DNA of 64,000 nt. It comes from Sternotherus odoratus (Eukaryota > Chordata > Testudines > Kinosternidae). Where the stretch lies: assembly GCA_032164245.1 (NCBI GenBank), contig JAVMKO010000003.1, positions 36,207,390 through 36,271,389 on the forward strand, given 5' to 3'. Position numbers and translations under genes: made by a program. Below, one piece after another: positions 1-12,716 of this stretch (its first letter is position 1; each line of letters opens with the position of its first letter). The notes beneath the pieces are model-generated. The model searched no databases, was not told the DNA's origin, and saw only the letters and a program-made list of their open reading frames with translations.

Positions 1-729
1 TATCTTGAGGGACCTGTTTAAGTCTCATCAGCTTGAATTAAACTGAAGCATAAGTGCCTAAAGTTAAGTAGCTTATTAAGGTTTCCCTGAATGGAGATGC
101 TTTCCTGATTTATGTTTTTGGATTTATGGTATCTAACATTTGTCCCCATGTAACCTTCCTATCTGGCATGTCACTTTTTTTTTTAAAAAAAGATAACTTT
201 TGATTGACTTATTCGGATGGAAAAAAATGCAAAACAGAAAAGTGTGTGAAAACATTTATTGAAAAAACAATTAAAAATGTTCAAAGTGGGCTACTTTCAA
301 TGTCCATGCTTTTTTACCTTCTTCCTTTTCTGCTTGAGGTGAAGGAGAAAGTGGGGGGGATGGAGGAGGATGGAGTGAAGGGTAAGTAAAAAAACAAGAA
401 GAGCAAGAGTGGGAGGGGAAACTTGTTGAAAATCTAGAAACCAAAAATGGAAAGCTGAAATCTTTCAGTTTCTAAAATCTCAACTGAAGTCACATTTTAA
501 CTCAAAAAGAAATGAAAATATCCTTTTTAAAATGTGTTGCGAAAAATAAACGAAGTGACATTTTTCACTGTGTTCTGAAAATTCCCATGGAAAACCCATT
601 TTTCAGTTTCTGACCAGCTCTGTTTATCATGTATCTTCTAGTTCTATTGCTAGTATAACTTAGCCTGATTTGCATGATTTGTGGTTGTATTCACTATAAG
701 TTCCTGTGTCTGTTTGTAAGTCTGAGGCC
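1..729. other. Stretch without a recognised gene
   Basis: AT-rich sequence with homopolymer runs. I see no exon with splice sites and no repeat family I recognise. It is 5' of the first MLIP exon found, so it is either upstream intron or intergenic DNA. Confidence 0.5.
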
Positions 730-1453
730 TTGGCTACACTTGCAGATATAGAGCGGTTTGGGTTAAATCAGCCTTTGGAGAGCGCGTTAGGGAAAGCACC
801 ACAGTCTGTTCACACTGACAGCTGCAAGCGCACTGGCATGGCCATACTTGTGGCACTTGAAGCGGCACTGGGAGTGGTGCATTATGGGCATCTATCCCAG
901 CATTCAAGTGGCTGCAATGTGCTTTTCAAATGCAGGGGGTGGGTGGAGTGTGACAGGGAGTGTCTTATGTGTATGTGGGGGGAAACAGTGGGTTTTTGGG
1001 GTGTTGAGAGTGTATCAGCATGCTGTCTTGTAAGCTCAGGCCCCCCCCCCCACCTCTCTCTCAATCACTCAAAGAAAACACCATTCCTCAGTAAATGTTT
1101 TCTTTGTCTCGGAGCAGATAAGCATGCCGGATGTCAGAAATGGAGCTTTGAAAGGGCACATCTGCCTTCCTGCAGCCGATTTCACAATAATGAGAAGAGT
1201 GGCCACTTGACTTAAGGGGATTATGGGACATTTCCAGAGGTCAATCAGAACGCAGTAATGCAACACCTTGTTCACACTGACACTGGAGTGTCTCACTTAA
1301 TATGCATCAAACATTATCCCTCTTGCTGAGATGAAGTACCAGGAGTGCTCTATCCGGGGAGTCAGAGCGCTCTACATACCTTGCCAGTGTGGACGGAGAG
1401 TGAGGTAGAGCGCTCTGGGTGGCTTTATTACTATAACTTGCAAGTGTAGCCAA
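730..1453. mobile_element. Nonautonomous TIR DNA transposon, hAT-like
   Basis: The ends are inverted: the left end reads TTGGCTACACTTGCA and the right end TTGCAAGTGTAGCCAA. Internal sequence carries repeated 'gagcgctct' and 'agagcgcg' blocks and a run of 11 C near 1040. This resembles abundant turtle elements whose ends read 'gccttggctacact', by recall. No clear target-site duplication is visible. The open frames inside look spurious. The superfamily (hAT versus Harbinger) is uncertain. Confidence 0.5.
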
Positions 1454-3021
1454 CATCTCAGTGAATCAAAAGGAAGTATGGCATTGCATACTGTCCTATG
1501 CAATATGTGATTACTTGAAACTTCCTGTATAAGCCTGAGGCTGTAGGAAGAAATGTAGGAAGAAATTCTAATTGGAGGTCGACACAATCTAATTTTTAAC
1601 AACATTAAAATATCTTGAATTCAAACAAGTGTCAATTTAATGGCATCCTCCAAAGACAAAAACTGTGGTGAATGGACGTCATAGTGTAGTTGGTGGATGA
1701 TGCTGGATAGTCTATAACTCACCCTTTTTTGCACAAACTTCTTACATTTAATTTTTCAAATATCATTTTATCTTTCTATTCATTTTGATGGTTAATTCCA
1801 TCATGTATTTAAATTAAACAGGCCTTTCACCAGTGTGTTAGTCTAGTTTTACACCAAAACAATGGAGATATACCTGTGGTATATCAGTAGCAAATCAGGC
1901 CCAGGCAATCTGAGCTGGGCTATACTCAATATCAGAAGGATTCCATAGTATAATACATCAGTCCTTGTATTCTTACTCCTTGCCTGCATTCCCACTTTGG
2001 AAGTATGCACATAAATAATTGTGAGCTAAGCTGTACAAAATGTTTTTTAATTTTTTAAAAAATGTCCATAAATGTTGGCTCTGTGTGTACTTGATATTCT
2101 CTCTCTGCTTCGTTAAGCCTTTAAAAATTATTAGTCTGAAAACTAACTAATAACCCCTATTCAATATTAATGTTACCTCCATGTCTGATTGGACAATATA
2201 TCTGATATCAAGCATCAAACAACTGCATTACAAGGGGGGGATAACAAGGGAAAGCATTAGCAACAGTGTCAGGTAGTAAGGGTGTTGCAGTAACTTCACT
2301 TCTTAACTAGTGTTGGAAGGTAAAGAACAATCACAGATCCATCAAAAATCCATGTGTGTTTTAAGAGAGGATTTGAAAGGCTGCCTGCAACAGATTGCAG
2401 TAAAGAGCCGGTGCTCAAGATTGTGATGGATGGTGTCAGCTTTACAAAGCTCGCTCAACAGCTATCTCATATGATGGATGCCCCCGTTTGAGCAAAGGTA
2501 ATCGCAGATACCGTCATAAATATTTGCTCAGGAAAGTCCCTGGTGATAACAAACTTTCTGTACATTTCTATAAATCATTTTGCACATTTATCCTTTCACT
2601 CCTTGAAATGTTATTCAGGCAGATTGTGGAACAAAGAAAAGCCAAGGAAATGCAATCTGCACGGATGATAGTGCTCGTTCTGAAAAGTATCAGCAGTCTT
2701 TGGAGATTACAGACTAGACAGCATCCTAGTCACCGGGATCCTGAAAAATATGCACATGCTTAACTTTATGCACATGAGTAGTCCCAAAATCAACAGGATA
2801 GTTTGCATGTGTCCCTGTTTGCAGGAGCAAGGCCTAAGTATTCTGTTGTGTGAAAACTACGTGCCAAGCTGCTTACCTGATAATTGTATCTCTGATTCAT
2901 GATGACCAAGGGGCAGACTGAAGTGCAGGCCCCCCACTGGGGAAAGGCAGAGCTGCCTTGTTGCAGGGCAAGCTGCAAGAAGCACTGTGACTCCTTGTAG
3001 CAAAACACCACCCAGAGCTCC
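1454..3021. other. Stretch without a recognised gene
   Basis: No exon, RNA gene or identifiable repeat family is visible. The short open frames lack splice context and recognisable protein similarity. Confidence 0.45.
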
Positions 3022-3030
3022 CCATGAAAA

Positions 3031-3212
3031 GGAAGCAAGGAATACTTGTAGCACCTTAGAGACTAACTAGTTTATTTCAGCATAAGCTTTTGTGAGCTAT
3101 AGCTCATAGCTCACAAAAGCTTATGCTGAAATAAACTAGTTAGTCTCTAAGGTGCTACAAGTATTGCTCACTTTCTTTATGGATACAAACTAACATGGCT
3201 GCTATTCTTGAA
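3031..3212. mobile_element. Mini Penelope-like element: inverted tail pair with target duplication
   Basis: Positions 3041-3098 and 3108-3165 are perfect 58-bp inverted repeats around a 9-nt loop. Each arm is the Penelope-like 3' tail (CACCTTAGAGACTAAC, then CATAAGCTTTTGTGAGCT). The right arm continues into the tail end GGATACAAACTAACATGGC. The unit is flanked by a 9-bp direct repeat, CCATGAAAA, at 3022-3030 and 3213-3221, which looks like a target-site duplication. The arms are therefore one insertion event. No protein is encoded. Confidence 0.8.
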
Positions 3213-3221
3213 CCATGAAAA

Positions 3222-4549
3222 AGAGTATCTAGCATTCACTCCTCCCTCCACAGGAGCCTACAGGTCATGTGCCTTGTCCTTCCACACACTGCCAGTCAGC
3301 CCTGCTCACTGAGGCTGGGGATCATGCTCTCTTTTGTCCCCATCCTTTCATAATCTGCATCTGGGAGCAAGGAGCAATTTTAGAATGTAGAGCACATTCA
3401 CCTGAAATTGTGAACAAAAGGGCCCAGTTTGACTTGTGAGGTCATACTGTTCATAAGCATTGAGGTGATCTTAAAAACACTGCTCATTTCAAATTAGATC
3501 TGGTGGAATATAAAATTGTTCTTGACTGTGTCTTGGAGAAGAAGGCTCTTCTCCTAAACTGTAAAACAAACTCCAGTGGACTATGGCTGTGTAAATAATC
3601 TGATTGCTTGTGTAGGTCATTTAGGAGGCAGTTTTCTGATAATGAAATCAACATCTACTTAAATTGTTTTAGTTGAAAATCTGTGTTTATCATTTTTAAC
3701 ATCCCGGCAGCTACAAGGCTACTAGTCTTGCTTTGAGTTATATGAGTATAATGAGTAGCACGTTGCTCAAATTTCTGTTTAGTAGTAAATGAGAAAACCA
3801 CAGGGGAAAAAACTGTGATTATGCTACAGCATAATTCAATTCAGTTTAGTCCTGTGTTATTGTTACTTTGTCTCAAAATTGGATTAACTACTACAATCCT
3901 GAAGTCAGATTATGGGGATAAACTCCATGAATTTTTTCCATCAGGAGGATGGGCTTACATCCCTTACCCACCCATGAAAGAATCAATCTGATCCACAGTT
4001 GTCCCCAGATCTGCTATGAGGTGCTATTGAGGCTCCCCACTAGAGGGACTCTTTTCAGCTCCTCTCACCAATCTCTGCTGGCAAGACAGCTTCATTACAA
4101 GGGCTTCTTCTGCACTTGCCTTCCAGGTGCTCCTATGAAGGGGGATTTCACAGATTGGAGGGGACTGTGGAAAGTCTTGTGCTTTTAGGTGGAATTCCCA
4201 TTATGTGCTGAGGCAAAAACTGCACAACCCCACCCTCTTGACCCAAGCCTGCACTCTTCCTTCCCAGTCTTTGTGTGATACCCCAAACAGGCAGGAAAGG
4301 ATGAGAAGGAGGTGGGGCCAAGGCCATATAACTAGGCAATTGGTCTGTGAGACTGGATGGCCTTATGTGGAGGTGAGGGAGGAAATATACTGTAACCTCT
4401 ATTTTCCTGGGACTTTCCTGAAAGCAGAATTCATCCCCACACTCCTTCATGATTGGCACTGCTCCATGCTAACTTTTACTTCAGGAAATGTCACATATTA
4501 GTGGTGTGACAAAAACAATGAAGCAAGTTTGGGTTTTCTTCTATATCCT
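3222..4549. other. Stretch without a recognised gene
   Basis: No exon, RNA gene or clear repeat was recognised. ORFs here (for example around 4148-4501) occur on both strands over the same bases and lack recognisable domains. Confidence 0.45.
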
Positions 4550-5386
4550 TGTCATAAGTATGGAGGGTGGGGGCTATGTTGTCTGAGACAGGTAACGTGG
4601 GACTTTCCCTGCCATGAGGGAGGGAGGAGCCTCCAGCCCAGGAAGAAGGGAGGAGCAAAAAGTTCAGTTCCATCTTGGCTGCACATGAGGCAGGAAGCTT
4701 GCCAAGGTAGCTGGCAAGGGTTCTAGACCATCTTTGGCTATAAAGATGGCTCTACCTTTTTCTGATACTTCTACTTAGCTAATGTGAGTATAACCATTTG
4801 ATTCTTTTATTAAGCCGTGCCTTTGGGGTGTTCTTTCCTTTTCAGAAGAAAGTGGGAACCCCAAATGTAAAGTATCTCTGCTTTAACCTTTTTCTTTATT
4901 AAATTTTCTAGTTATAAAACCGTCTGGTTTATTTTCCTTAAGGTTTTTCTCTCTTCACAGGGAAGAGAGGAGGTAGGGGGAAGTGCATAGCCCCCAGGTA
5001 TCTGACTTGGCTTCCAGGGAGGAAGACAGAGTCAGGGTTCAGGGAAGTCTGCCTTCAGCCGGGGAGGGTGAAGGGAAGCAGTTTCCAGGTGTCTGCCTCT
5101 CAGGTACAGAGAGACAGAGGGTGAAGGAAAGCAGCCTTCAGGTATCTGACTTTGAAACCCAGGGAGGGGGACAAAGTTGGGCTGGGGAAGATCGGGGGCC
5201 CCTCCAAGGGTTTGGAAGTATACTTGATTGGTGGCAGCGATTGGTAACCCCAATAACCCCAACTGGCAAGGTGGGGGTGTGGGGGGAGAAGGACTTGTTG
5301 GTCTGGCATAGAAGAGGCCCAGTCTTTGTACTCTGGAGCATAAGGGCTGGGGTAACCCCTCTTACAATCCTGAATTATTTTCACAG
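4550..5386 (+). mobile_element. LTR-like segment of an endogenous retroelement
   Basis: The left end TGTCATAAGTATGG matches the start of a turtle LTR family, and the same start occurs on the minus strand of the solo LTR at 17744-18525. Downstream are a TATA-like TATAAAGATGG near 4740, a possible polyadenylation region near 4900 and a purine-rich segment. A sequence resembling a primer-binding-site leader, TTGGTGGCAGCGATTGG, lies near 5226-5242. The 3' boundary is uncertain; it could lie near 5225 or at the CACA near 5386. No gag, pol or env frame is seen. Confidence 0.45.
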
Positions 5387-6504
5387 GTAAACCACTTGGG
5401 CTCATTGATTTTAGTTGGGATGTAATTGTTTTAAGAAGAGAAAGCTGTGATGAATGACTGTAGTTCCATTAAGCTGCCAGCTCTATTTCTGTGTCATTTG
5501 CTACAGTTAAAGGTGTCTTGTTTCTAAAACAGCTGTTTCAATTTGTGGTCCGTTCTTAAGTAAAAGGCTTTTAGGCCATAGCCTGTGTTCAGGATGGTGT
5601 AAATCTGCTGAACACAGTGGAGTTGCATAGTGGCCCATGCAGACTAGTGGAGTGCGAATGCAGGAGAAATATGGAACATCAAACTGTGGAGCAAACTCAC
5701 CGCTGAGCTATCCACAGTGCTGTCCCTGCCAGCAGGTATATGGGATCTTGGGGAGCAATTACCACGCAGGTGGGGTGCAAAATAAACTTTATTAAGAAAA
5801 TGCAAAAACAGGGAAAATTCAATAGTGAGGGGTATGGGGTTTGTTAAAGTAGACAATTGGGGAGGGGTTTCTTTTAGTAAATGGGATAAGGGGTTTCAAT
5901 AGTGGGGTACAATACAGTGGGGTACAATTAACACTGAAGTATAAATGTAACAGGTAGCTAACAATTTCTATGTAAAGAGTGTGTCACAGCAGCATATAAC
6001 CAACTAACAGCATGGATAAAATGTGTTAAATAACCAATAACTTTAGGTAAAAATGTGTCTCAGTGGTGTAAATGTAAAATGTGAGGTGTGTTAGAGAGAA
6101 AAGGGGGTAACCAATGGGGTTTTATGCTAGAAAGAGAAAGAGAAGACAGGCTGTAAGTTTAAACAGCAGAGAGACAATTATACAAAACACAGCAAAATCT
6201 TATCTATGATTTAACTTAACCAAAACTGCACAAATTAGCAAGTAACAAAACACAATGCAACAATTCTTTAAGGCTAACTTACAGGGTACAATGCAAGCAA
6301 TTTCCTAAACCTAACTTAACTACAGCTATGCAAAATGAGATTACAACTTATCTAGACTAAAAGACAAAATCTAACCTAATGGGTGCACCTTATACTAGGG
6401 GTAGTTTCAGAGGGCAGAGTGGTGTGTGCCCAGGTAGAGTCCAAGAAGGCACAGGCTTATTTCTAGCAGCAAAGGTGCTGCAAAGCAAGAAACAGATTAC
6501 AGAT

Positions 6505-6662
6505 ACAGACCAAGGAGTTTGAGAGGTTTTAAGACACAGACCAAGGAGTTTAAGAGAGGTTTTAAGACACAGACCAAGGAGTTTAAGAGAGGTTTTAAGA
6601 CACAGAACAGGGTTTAGTTTAAGAGAGGTTTTAAGACACAGACCAAGGAGTTTGAGAGGTTT
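6505..6662. repeat. Minisatellite, ~33-bp unit
   Basis: About five units of the type ACAGACCAAGGAGTTTAAGA plus GAGGTTTTAAGAC, some shortened by 2-4 bp or carrying a substituted block ('acagaacagggtttag'). The direct tandem structure is visible by eye. Confidence 0.85.
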
Positions 6663-7254
6663 AGTTTGAGTCTGTGTGTTGGGGAAACAGAGCCAGCAGC
6701 TAAAGTAATTAAAGTATAGAAAGTTTCACAGAGGGATTCTTACCAGTCCCCAAGGCAGCAGCAAAGGCAGAAGCAGCAATCAACATCAGAAGAAGCCAGG
6801 AGGGCTCGGTACGGTCCTGATTATCAGGAGGTCTCTCAGGCAGCAATTCGTTCTTCGTGGGGTGGGAGGTTAAAAATGGGGGTACACTCAAAAATAAAAC
6901 AAGAGCAGAGAAAGGACCCCCCAGAACCCCTGGCTGATCAGACCAGGTAGCAATGCAGGAACCTTTCTGATGTTTGTTTCAAAAATGCCTGTTCTTAAAG
7001 GCAAACTCAGGCAGTTTCCCCACCATTCTGATAGGCTCCCTCTGTCACAGGGGAGGAGATTCAGGGAAAAACTGCAGGTGAGCATAGAGACATGCCTGGG
7101 CAGAGTCCTGGACCATAGGCGTGAGTTCCCACCTCATGACTCAAAAGCACATGAGGCCTATGACTCATGCCCAGGATCTCAAAAACACATTAGGTCTTAC
7201 AGCTTTGGACATTGCCTACCCTACACCGAGCCCAGGTTTAACAAGGTGATAACA

Positions 7255-7400
7255 GGACCAACCCTTTGACCAGGGCAGTTGTCCCACTTAGCACGCAGCA
7301 CAAGTGGCCATCCCTTTGAGAAGGGCAATGGCTCTTGGTAAACAACTTAAGGGGCCCTCCCTTTGAGAAGGGCAGTGGCCCTGGTAAACAATTTAACAGC
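7255..7400. repeat. Degenerate tandem repeat, ~65-bp unit
   Basis: Repeats of a block containing CCCTTTGAGAAGGGCAGTGG followed by 'taaacaa(c/t)tt' occur two to three times with divergence. They lie inside the LTR-like segment. Confidence 0.6.
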
Positions 7401-7500
7401 CAGGGAGGGGCGACCACAGGAGAACAAAAACAAAATGGAGTAAGGGGACAGCTGTAAGAAACAAAATGGAATAGGGGGAAAGCTGTAACAGACAAGTGCA

Positions 7501-9059
7501 ACTGTAATGATTCAATCTGGCGGCCCTGGGTGTGAGCCAGGACAACATTTTGTCCTTTATGAAAAGAATTTCTCGGATTCGATTAGAAAATACATATATT
7601 GCTACCCATCCATCAGTAAAGTTAGTGAAATAAGCACAAAGCATGAGGCTGTATAACCGAGAATTAAACAGACTCTTTCTTCTTTGGTAAAAATAATCTC
7701 CATAAAGATTAAAAGCTGCATTCATTATGTATCTTGTAGGACCCCTCTGGAGAATCCGGAACCAAAGCTTTGACCTTCACATTTGTTCCATCTATTGGAC
7801 GACTTCCGACTCACTTCCAGGTTGTGGATGTCTGTAAACTCCTTGTGAGAACTTCGAGGGAGCCAAACAATGAAAGCAGTCCAGAAATTTTAAATAGGGT
7901 AGGATTTTATTTTTACATTTACTTGAAAGGTATGGAAAAGTCTTCCTGACCATTACTGAACTGGTATTGTTCCTCCTTAACCTCTTCCCTGTTGGAGTTG
8001 GATTGTAAATTTCAGCACCATCGGAGAAGCAGTCATGCAATATACACAGAAACATGGGAGTTGCTATAATGGAGCAGATGGATGGTCTGCCTAATAAGGT
8101 ATTTTGCCTTTGGCAGAGTGTATACCTGAAGTAAACCACTCCCAATCTCCATAATGTGTTCTGCCCATTACGTAATGATATATCATAATGCTGTGATGAG
8201 GGTGGAAAGGGAACATAAAGGGAACATAGGTACATTCAAATTATTGTGGAATACACCAATACTAAGTCACAGAATCCTGACTTCAGCAATGGCTGAAGTC
8301 CCCATAATTTTTCTAATTCTGCAAAAATATTGCAGTAAAACTTACATTTCTCCTGTTTTGAAACTTCCTATGAGTTTGAGATGGGTGCGCTACACTTGAA
8401 GTGGGGAGTACCACAGGAAGCAGGTATCCTTTGCTAACGGGAAGAGTCTTGGAAGTGCAACTGCTGAACAGCATAGAGAGAGGACATGTCCTACTGACTT
8501 CAGCTGGTGATCGTCTTATCTCCTGCAGACCAGTATCCTGTGTTACTTTTGGATTCAGCTGTTGTAACTACAAATGTTCCTCCTGATCATGTATAAATAA
8601 TTTTAAAAAATGCTGCTAAACCACTCGTCTCAGTGATTTCCTGTGATAGTGAGTTCCCTAGGCTCAGATTACACTGCATAGGAAAATATTTTCTTTCCTT
8701 TTCGTTTATTCTTCTGTTATTTGAAAGCATATATATGATCCTCTGATTAATTTCCACATTGGTTTTGGCCAGTTAATTTCTGGTTTTGGCCCTCCAAATT
8801 CTTGATTGCTACGTAGCCGGGAATGCAATTTGGTGGCACTCCAATTTCAGTAAACATATAAGCTACACATGGAGACATGTAGTGTGCTGCACTGGGAATA
8901 GCTCCTGAACTGAATGGAAGCCTCAATCACTTTGAACATGCTCTCCCTAGGGCAAAGCATTAAAAAAATGGTTGAATGTGGGTGGAGAATGGGTGTGTCT
9001 GAGGGGGTTGAGTTTAAATGTAATCCTCATGTTGCAAATAGTCACTTAGTTATTTGTTC
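7501..9059. other. Stretch without a recognised gene
   Basis: No exon, RNA gene or recognised repeat. Overlapping open frames on opposite strands (7792-8235 and 8154-8399) have no identifiable domain or splice context. Confidence 0.45.
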
Positions 9060-9330
9060 CTTCCTTTGACCAGGTAGCAGCTACTAGCGGCAGGAGTGCC
9101 AGAAGCTCCCTAGAAGCGGGTGGGGGGAGGGCACCGGCACCCAAACCATGCCCCCACACATGCTCTGCACCTTCTCCTGAGGCCCCACCTTCACCCCCTC
9201 TGTTCTCCCAAGGCCTTGACCTTGCTCCACCCCTTTCTCCCAAGGTCCTGTCCTTGTTCTGCCTCTTCCCCTGAGGCTCCCGCTTTTAAAAGTGGCCTCA
9301 TGACCCCCCCTGTTACGGCACCCCTGAGTA
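9060..9330. repeat. C-rich interspersed repeat fragment
   Basis: A locally C-rich segment of variants of 'gaggccccacctt' and 'tctcccaaggcc' repeats stands out from its AT-rich surroundings and ends in GTTACGGCACCCCTGAGT. It resembles GC-rich interior parts of turtle hAT repeats. The class is unassigned. The Pro-rich and Gly-rich open frames on both strands follow from base composition. Confidence 0.35.
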
Positions 9331-10465
9331 GCAGTGCTCTCAGTAAGCAGAATCAGGTTTCCCTGTGTTTTGTGTCCATCCATCACGTTTCGAGATACAC
9401 TAATACTGGCAGCACTCACATATGCTGAGCCACATTAGGACCTTCATAGCCCCTTGTATTCTCCTTTCCAAACTGAGCATGGCCAAAGTTTTCACAAGCG
9501 AGTCACCCAAGTTCATATTTAGATATCTAAATAAGTGGTCTGATTTTCAAAAGAACTAATTTCCCTCAAACTCCCTTCTCAGCCAGTGGGAATCTAATTC
9601 TATAGCATGCCCCTTACAGAGCAAACCCTATCGGTGATTTATTTCATACATCCATTCCTCTGCCTGATCCCTTCTTCTAGGAAACAACATACATCAATAG
9701 TTTCAAATATTGGGTGACTCAGCAATGCATCATAAGACATATGCAAAGGATAACATTGATGCTCTACTTGCTGGGTTAAATACTAGAAACTGAAAAAGAA
9801 GAATATTATCTGCCGTAAAAAGAACAATTGTGCTTTGTGCTAAAATGCTTACCCTTAAATGGACAGTAAAGCTCCCTGACCTCAGGTTCTTTTGTTTCCT
9901 CTCTCCAAAGAATGCTCTGGATTCGGGTCCTTTGTTCCTTTGTTGCTATGTATGGGTTTTGCCCCAGATTTCTCTGTCAGATAGTTGTGAGCGGTATTGT
10001 CTGCTCCTCTGGATCCCACAGTCAGAATTCCATCCCCATCATGTCTGCTATAGGCTGGCCTCACAGCTCATTCCGCTTGACTGCACCCCATCCTCCCTCC
10101 CAATTGCAATGTTATTCCCAACATCAAATCCAATCTATCGTTTTGACTTGAATCTCCCATTTCTGTTATGTAGCTAGAAAGGCGACAACTATCTCCCTTC
10201 ATAACAGACTTAATGTATGGGCCAGTGTAGTGGTGGGAGGGAAGGTGCAGGGAGTGGGAAAGCATGCTAGTGGAACAATAGAACAGCCAACTGCTGTTCT
10301 CCCAGACACCCCCAGCCTAGGCTGGAGTCTAAACGTTTTGGATTTATCTTCGGAGAGATTGGTACCATAGTGCCAGCTACTGCTGCAAGCTAAAGGTTCC
10401 TTCTGTTTTTATGGAGAACAAATAATATCCAGCTAAAGGATAATTTATTTTAATGTGTTTTGCAG
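9331..10465. other. Stretch without a recognised gene, 5' of the first exon found
   Basis: No additional MLIP exon was recognised. Its 3' end supplies the polypyrimidine/AG acceptor 'gtgttttgcag' ending at 10465. Confidence 0.45.
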
Positions 10466-10840
10466 TCTACCATAATCTCTGATGACTTGGCCTTAAAAAG
10501 TGGAATCAGGCAAGACAGTGAATCCACCTATCACGCAGGCACCAGCCAAAAGATTTTCCAGACAAAAGGGTGCAAGACGAGCAAAGGAGGAATGCAGGAG
10601 AGTGACCTTTTCAAGGCTGAGTTTGTCTTTATTACGGACTCTGATGAAGGAGATGAAGAGACCCTTTCCAGAAACCATGTTCAGCAGCCTTCTGTAGGTC
10701 ATGGCACTGGGCATGCGAGAGGCCAGCTATTGGCTACCTCCCACATGTCTTTTGGTGGTGAGTCAAGCAAGCCTCACCGTGACCTGAATGTACCTGCTGC
10801 ACCGTCGCGTAGTGCTACCCGTTCCCCCAAACAACGCCAG
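10466..10840 (+). CDS. MLIP: MLIP exon A (375 nt, first exon found)
   Basis: Acceptor ttttgcag|TCT, donor CAG|gtaagt; phase 0 at both ends, 125 codons. The encoded block runs from STIISDDLALKSG to SPKQRQ. It contains the acidic motif GMQESDLFKAEFVFITDSDE, which corresponds to the QSDLFKAEY...DSEGEDE block of human MLIP (recalled). The first ~45 residues align loosely with the human segment before it. The frame stays open through the donor to 11020, but the conserved continuation (LTS...) lies in the next exon, so the donor is used. There is no start codon of its own, so upstream exons must exist. Confidence 0.88.
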
Positions 10841-12671
10841 GTAAGTTTTTATTTTAGCTCTCCAGTGTGGGTGGAGGTGCGCATGTCAACTTTTACTTGC
10901 CATCTCTTTTGGGATGTGGTCATCCAATTCAGCTTGGGCTGGACGTCCATTGCTGGCTGCTTTTGGTGGATTATTAGTAACTTCTCTCTTTTGCCACAGT
11001 TGGTAGTTCTACATGTTTAGCTAAAAGTGGGTATGTGTCTCCCAGTAGAGAGGATGTATAAAGGGAGCTGTTAGCAGGAGTAGAGGTGAGTAGCTGGTGC
11101 AGATCTGTTAAACTTTTTCTTCTTGCCTCGCTGATCTATTCATCACAACATAGTCCAAAGGTAGAGAGCTAGATTCTCAGCTTGTGAAAATTGCCATAGC
11201 TCCATTGAAATCAATGGATCCTGGAGCTAAACTGATTTACAGCTGAGGATCTTGTTTGTGAATTTTCCCTTCTTTGAACCCTAAGCAGTTGTTTACCTCT
11301 GTGCAGAAAGGGTGTCAAATGCTTCTGTTCTAATTTAGTGTCATTTTTTCATTGTCTTTGCATGGGTGTAAACGACAACTCAAGGTGCAAGGCCCATTCT
11401 GTGGGCTTGTCTTTACTGCAACACTTAGTATGCTTGAGTTACTGTGTTTAACTAATCAAGAGAGAGTGAGCCCACTTCAAAACCACACTTGGAGTTACAG
11501 ATAGTGATTGGATTATCAACACAGCATGACTGGATTAGCAGAATGATTAGATTGAATTAGCTGCTGATGAGTTGCTGTAATTTGAACTGCAACAGGCCCT
11601 CCTCCCGCTTCCCCTCCCCCACTCATTTCAAAGCACCATTTCACTGAAGCTACAGTTTGTTTTGTGTGGATGGGAGTTGTTAAGGGTAATCCTTATCACA
11701 GAGGCTTCTCGGATCTTGGTTACAAAATCAACATCATGGTCAGCTTCGGTGATTGTACATATACTACAATATTTGTTTAAAAGAATCACTAACATCTTCA
11801 TTTCCTGTGGGTGTGTGAAGGAGAACAATGACTGCCACTGAAGTAAATAGATGTTCCAACCACCCTTGGAGGCTTAACTTACTTGACTATTGCTGCAAAA
11901 AATTAATGTCATATTCAAAGTTATAAAGGGGTTCAGTACAAATGTAATAACTTATTAGCTGTCACTTCTGTCCCCCTGACTTCTTATAAGCCTGCAGTGG
12001 TTGTTGAAGTAGCCGGGAATCATGTAGCAGGCAGTGATAAAGCAGACAGTTTTCTCCCTTTTCTCTTCCGGAACGCTCACGCTCCACGCACATGGCCTAA
12101 TGGAGCATCAGTTGCCGCAGAAGCGAGAAGCCGCTAGATCAACTAATGTGTTAATGAATTACTAACAGATCAAATGTTTAGTGAATAGGGAGGAACAAAT
12201 AATGTTCTGTGTTAAAACATGGCAGATGTGAGTTTATATTCAGCTGATGAATGATGACAGGTGCACATAAGGTCGCAAGGGTGGCTCATCCTTTGTAGTT
12301 GTTTCGCAGGGCATGAAGAGAACATTCCCTCATTTCCCCCTTGTGCCCCTTCACAAACCCAGGCAACTTAAGACTGGAGGGGATAGGCTCTCCCCAACCC
12401 TTTCTGCACCTGCCGGCAAAGCTGGTCATCCATAGATGGGAGTGAATGGTGTACCCTCTCTTTGTACAGCAACTCGCTGTAATCTAGCCCTTATTAGACA
12501 AAATAAACTACAATAATTTGTAGTTTATCAGCATTCTAGATTCTGCTCTCATGGTATCTTTTAGAGTCTGCTTTTCATACTGGCTCCCACTGCACAGATG
12601 CAATGAAATTTACAAGAACACTCACTTTTTAAAGGAAATGTATGAATTTCAATATCAGATCTCTGTGTTTG

Positions 12672-12716
12672 GGATCAGATCTCCCTATTATGGGATCAGA
12701 TCTCCCTATTATGATG
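12672..12716. repeat. Short direct duplication, 21-bp unit
   Basis: The block GGATCAGATCTCCCTATTAT occurs twice back to back, followed by a diverging 'gatggg'. This is a small local tandem duplication in the intron. Confidence 0.8.

Larger units (their letters stand above)
5690..7500 (-). mobile_element. Unclassified LTR-like interspersed repeat, antisense
   Basis: A segment of distinct composition starting near 5690. It has a minus-strand AATAAA (plus 'aactttattaag' near 5785), as in other turtle LTRs lying antisense in this window. It contains two internal minisatellites (6505-6662 and 7255-7400). The boundaries and class are not established, and no retroviral protein is visible. It may be a composite of more than one repeat. 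Confidence 0.35.

Noticed and set aside
706..1215. 169-codon open frame
   Set aside because: It lies within an element with inverted ends (730-1453), crosses a poly-C run, has no recognisable domain and is opposed by frames on the other strand.
9046..9428. Overlapping frames on both strands near 9.1-9.4 kb as a gene
   Set aside because: C-rich repeat fragment; three frames are open in parallel, which indicates composition rather than coding.
1..10465. Upstream MLIP exons encoding the N-terminal region
   Set aside because: I looked for a block like the recalled FTFVPTVRR region and for phase-compatible exons and did not recognise one. They may lie outside the window or be too diverged to see by eye.
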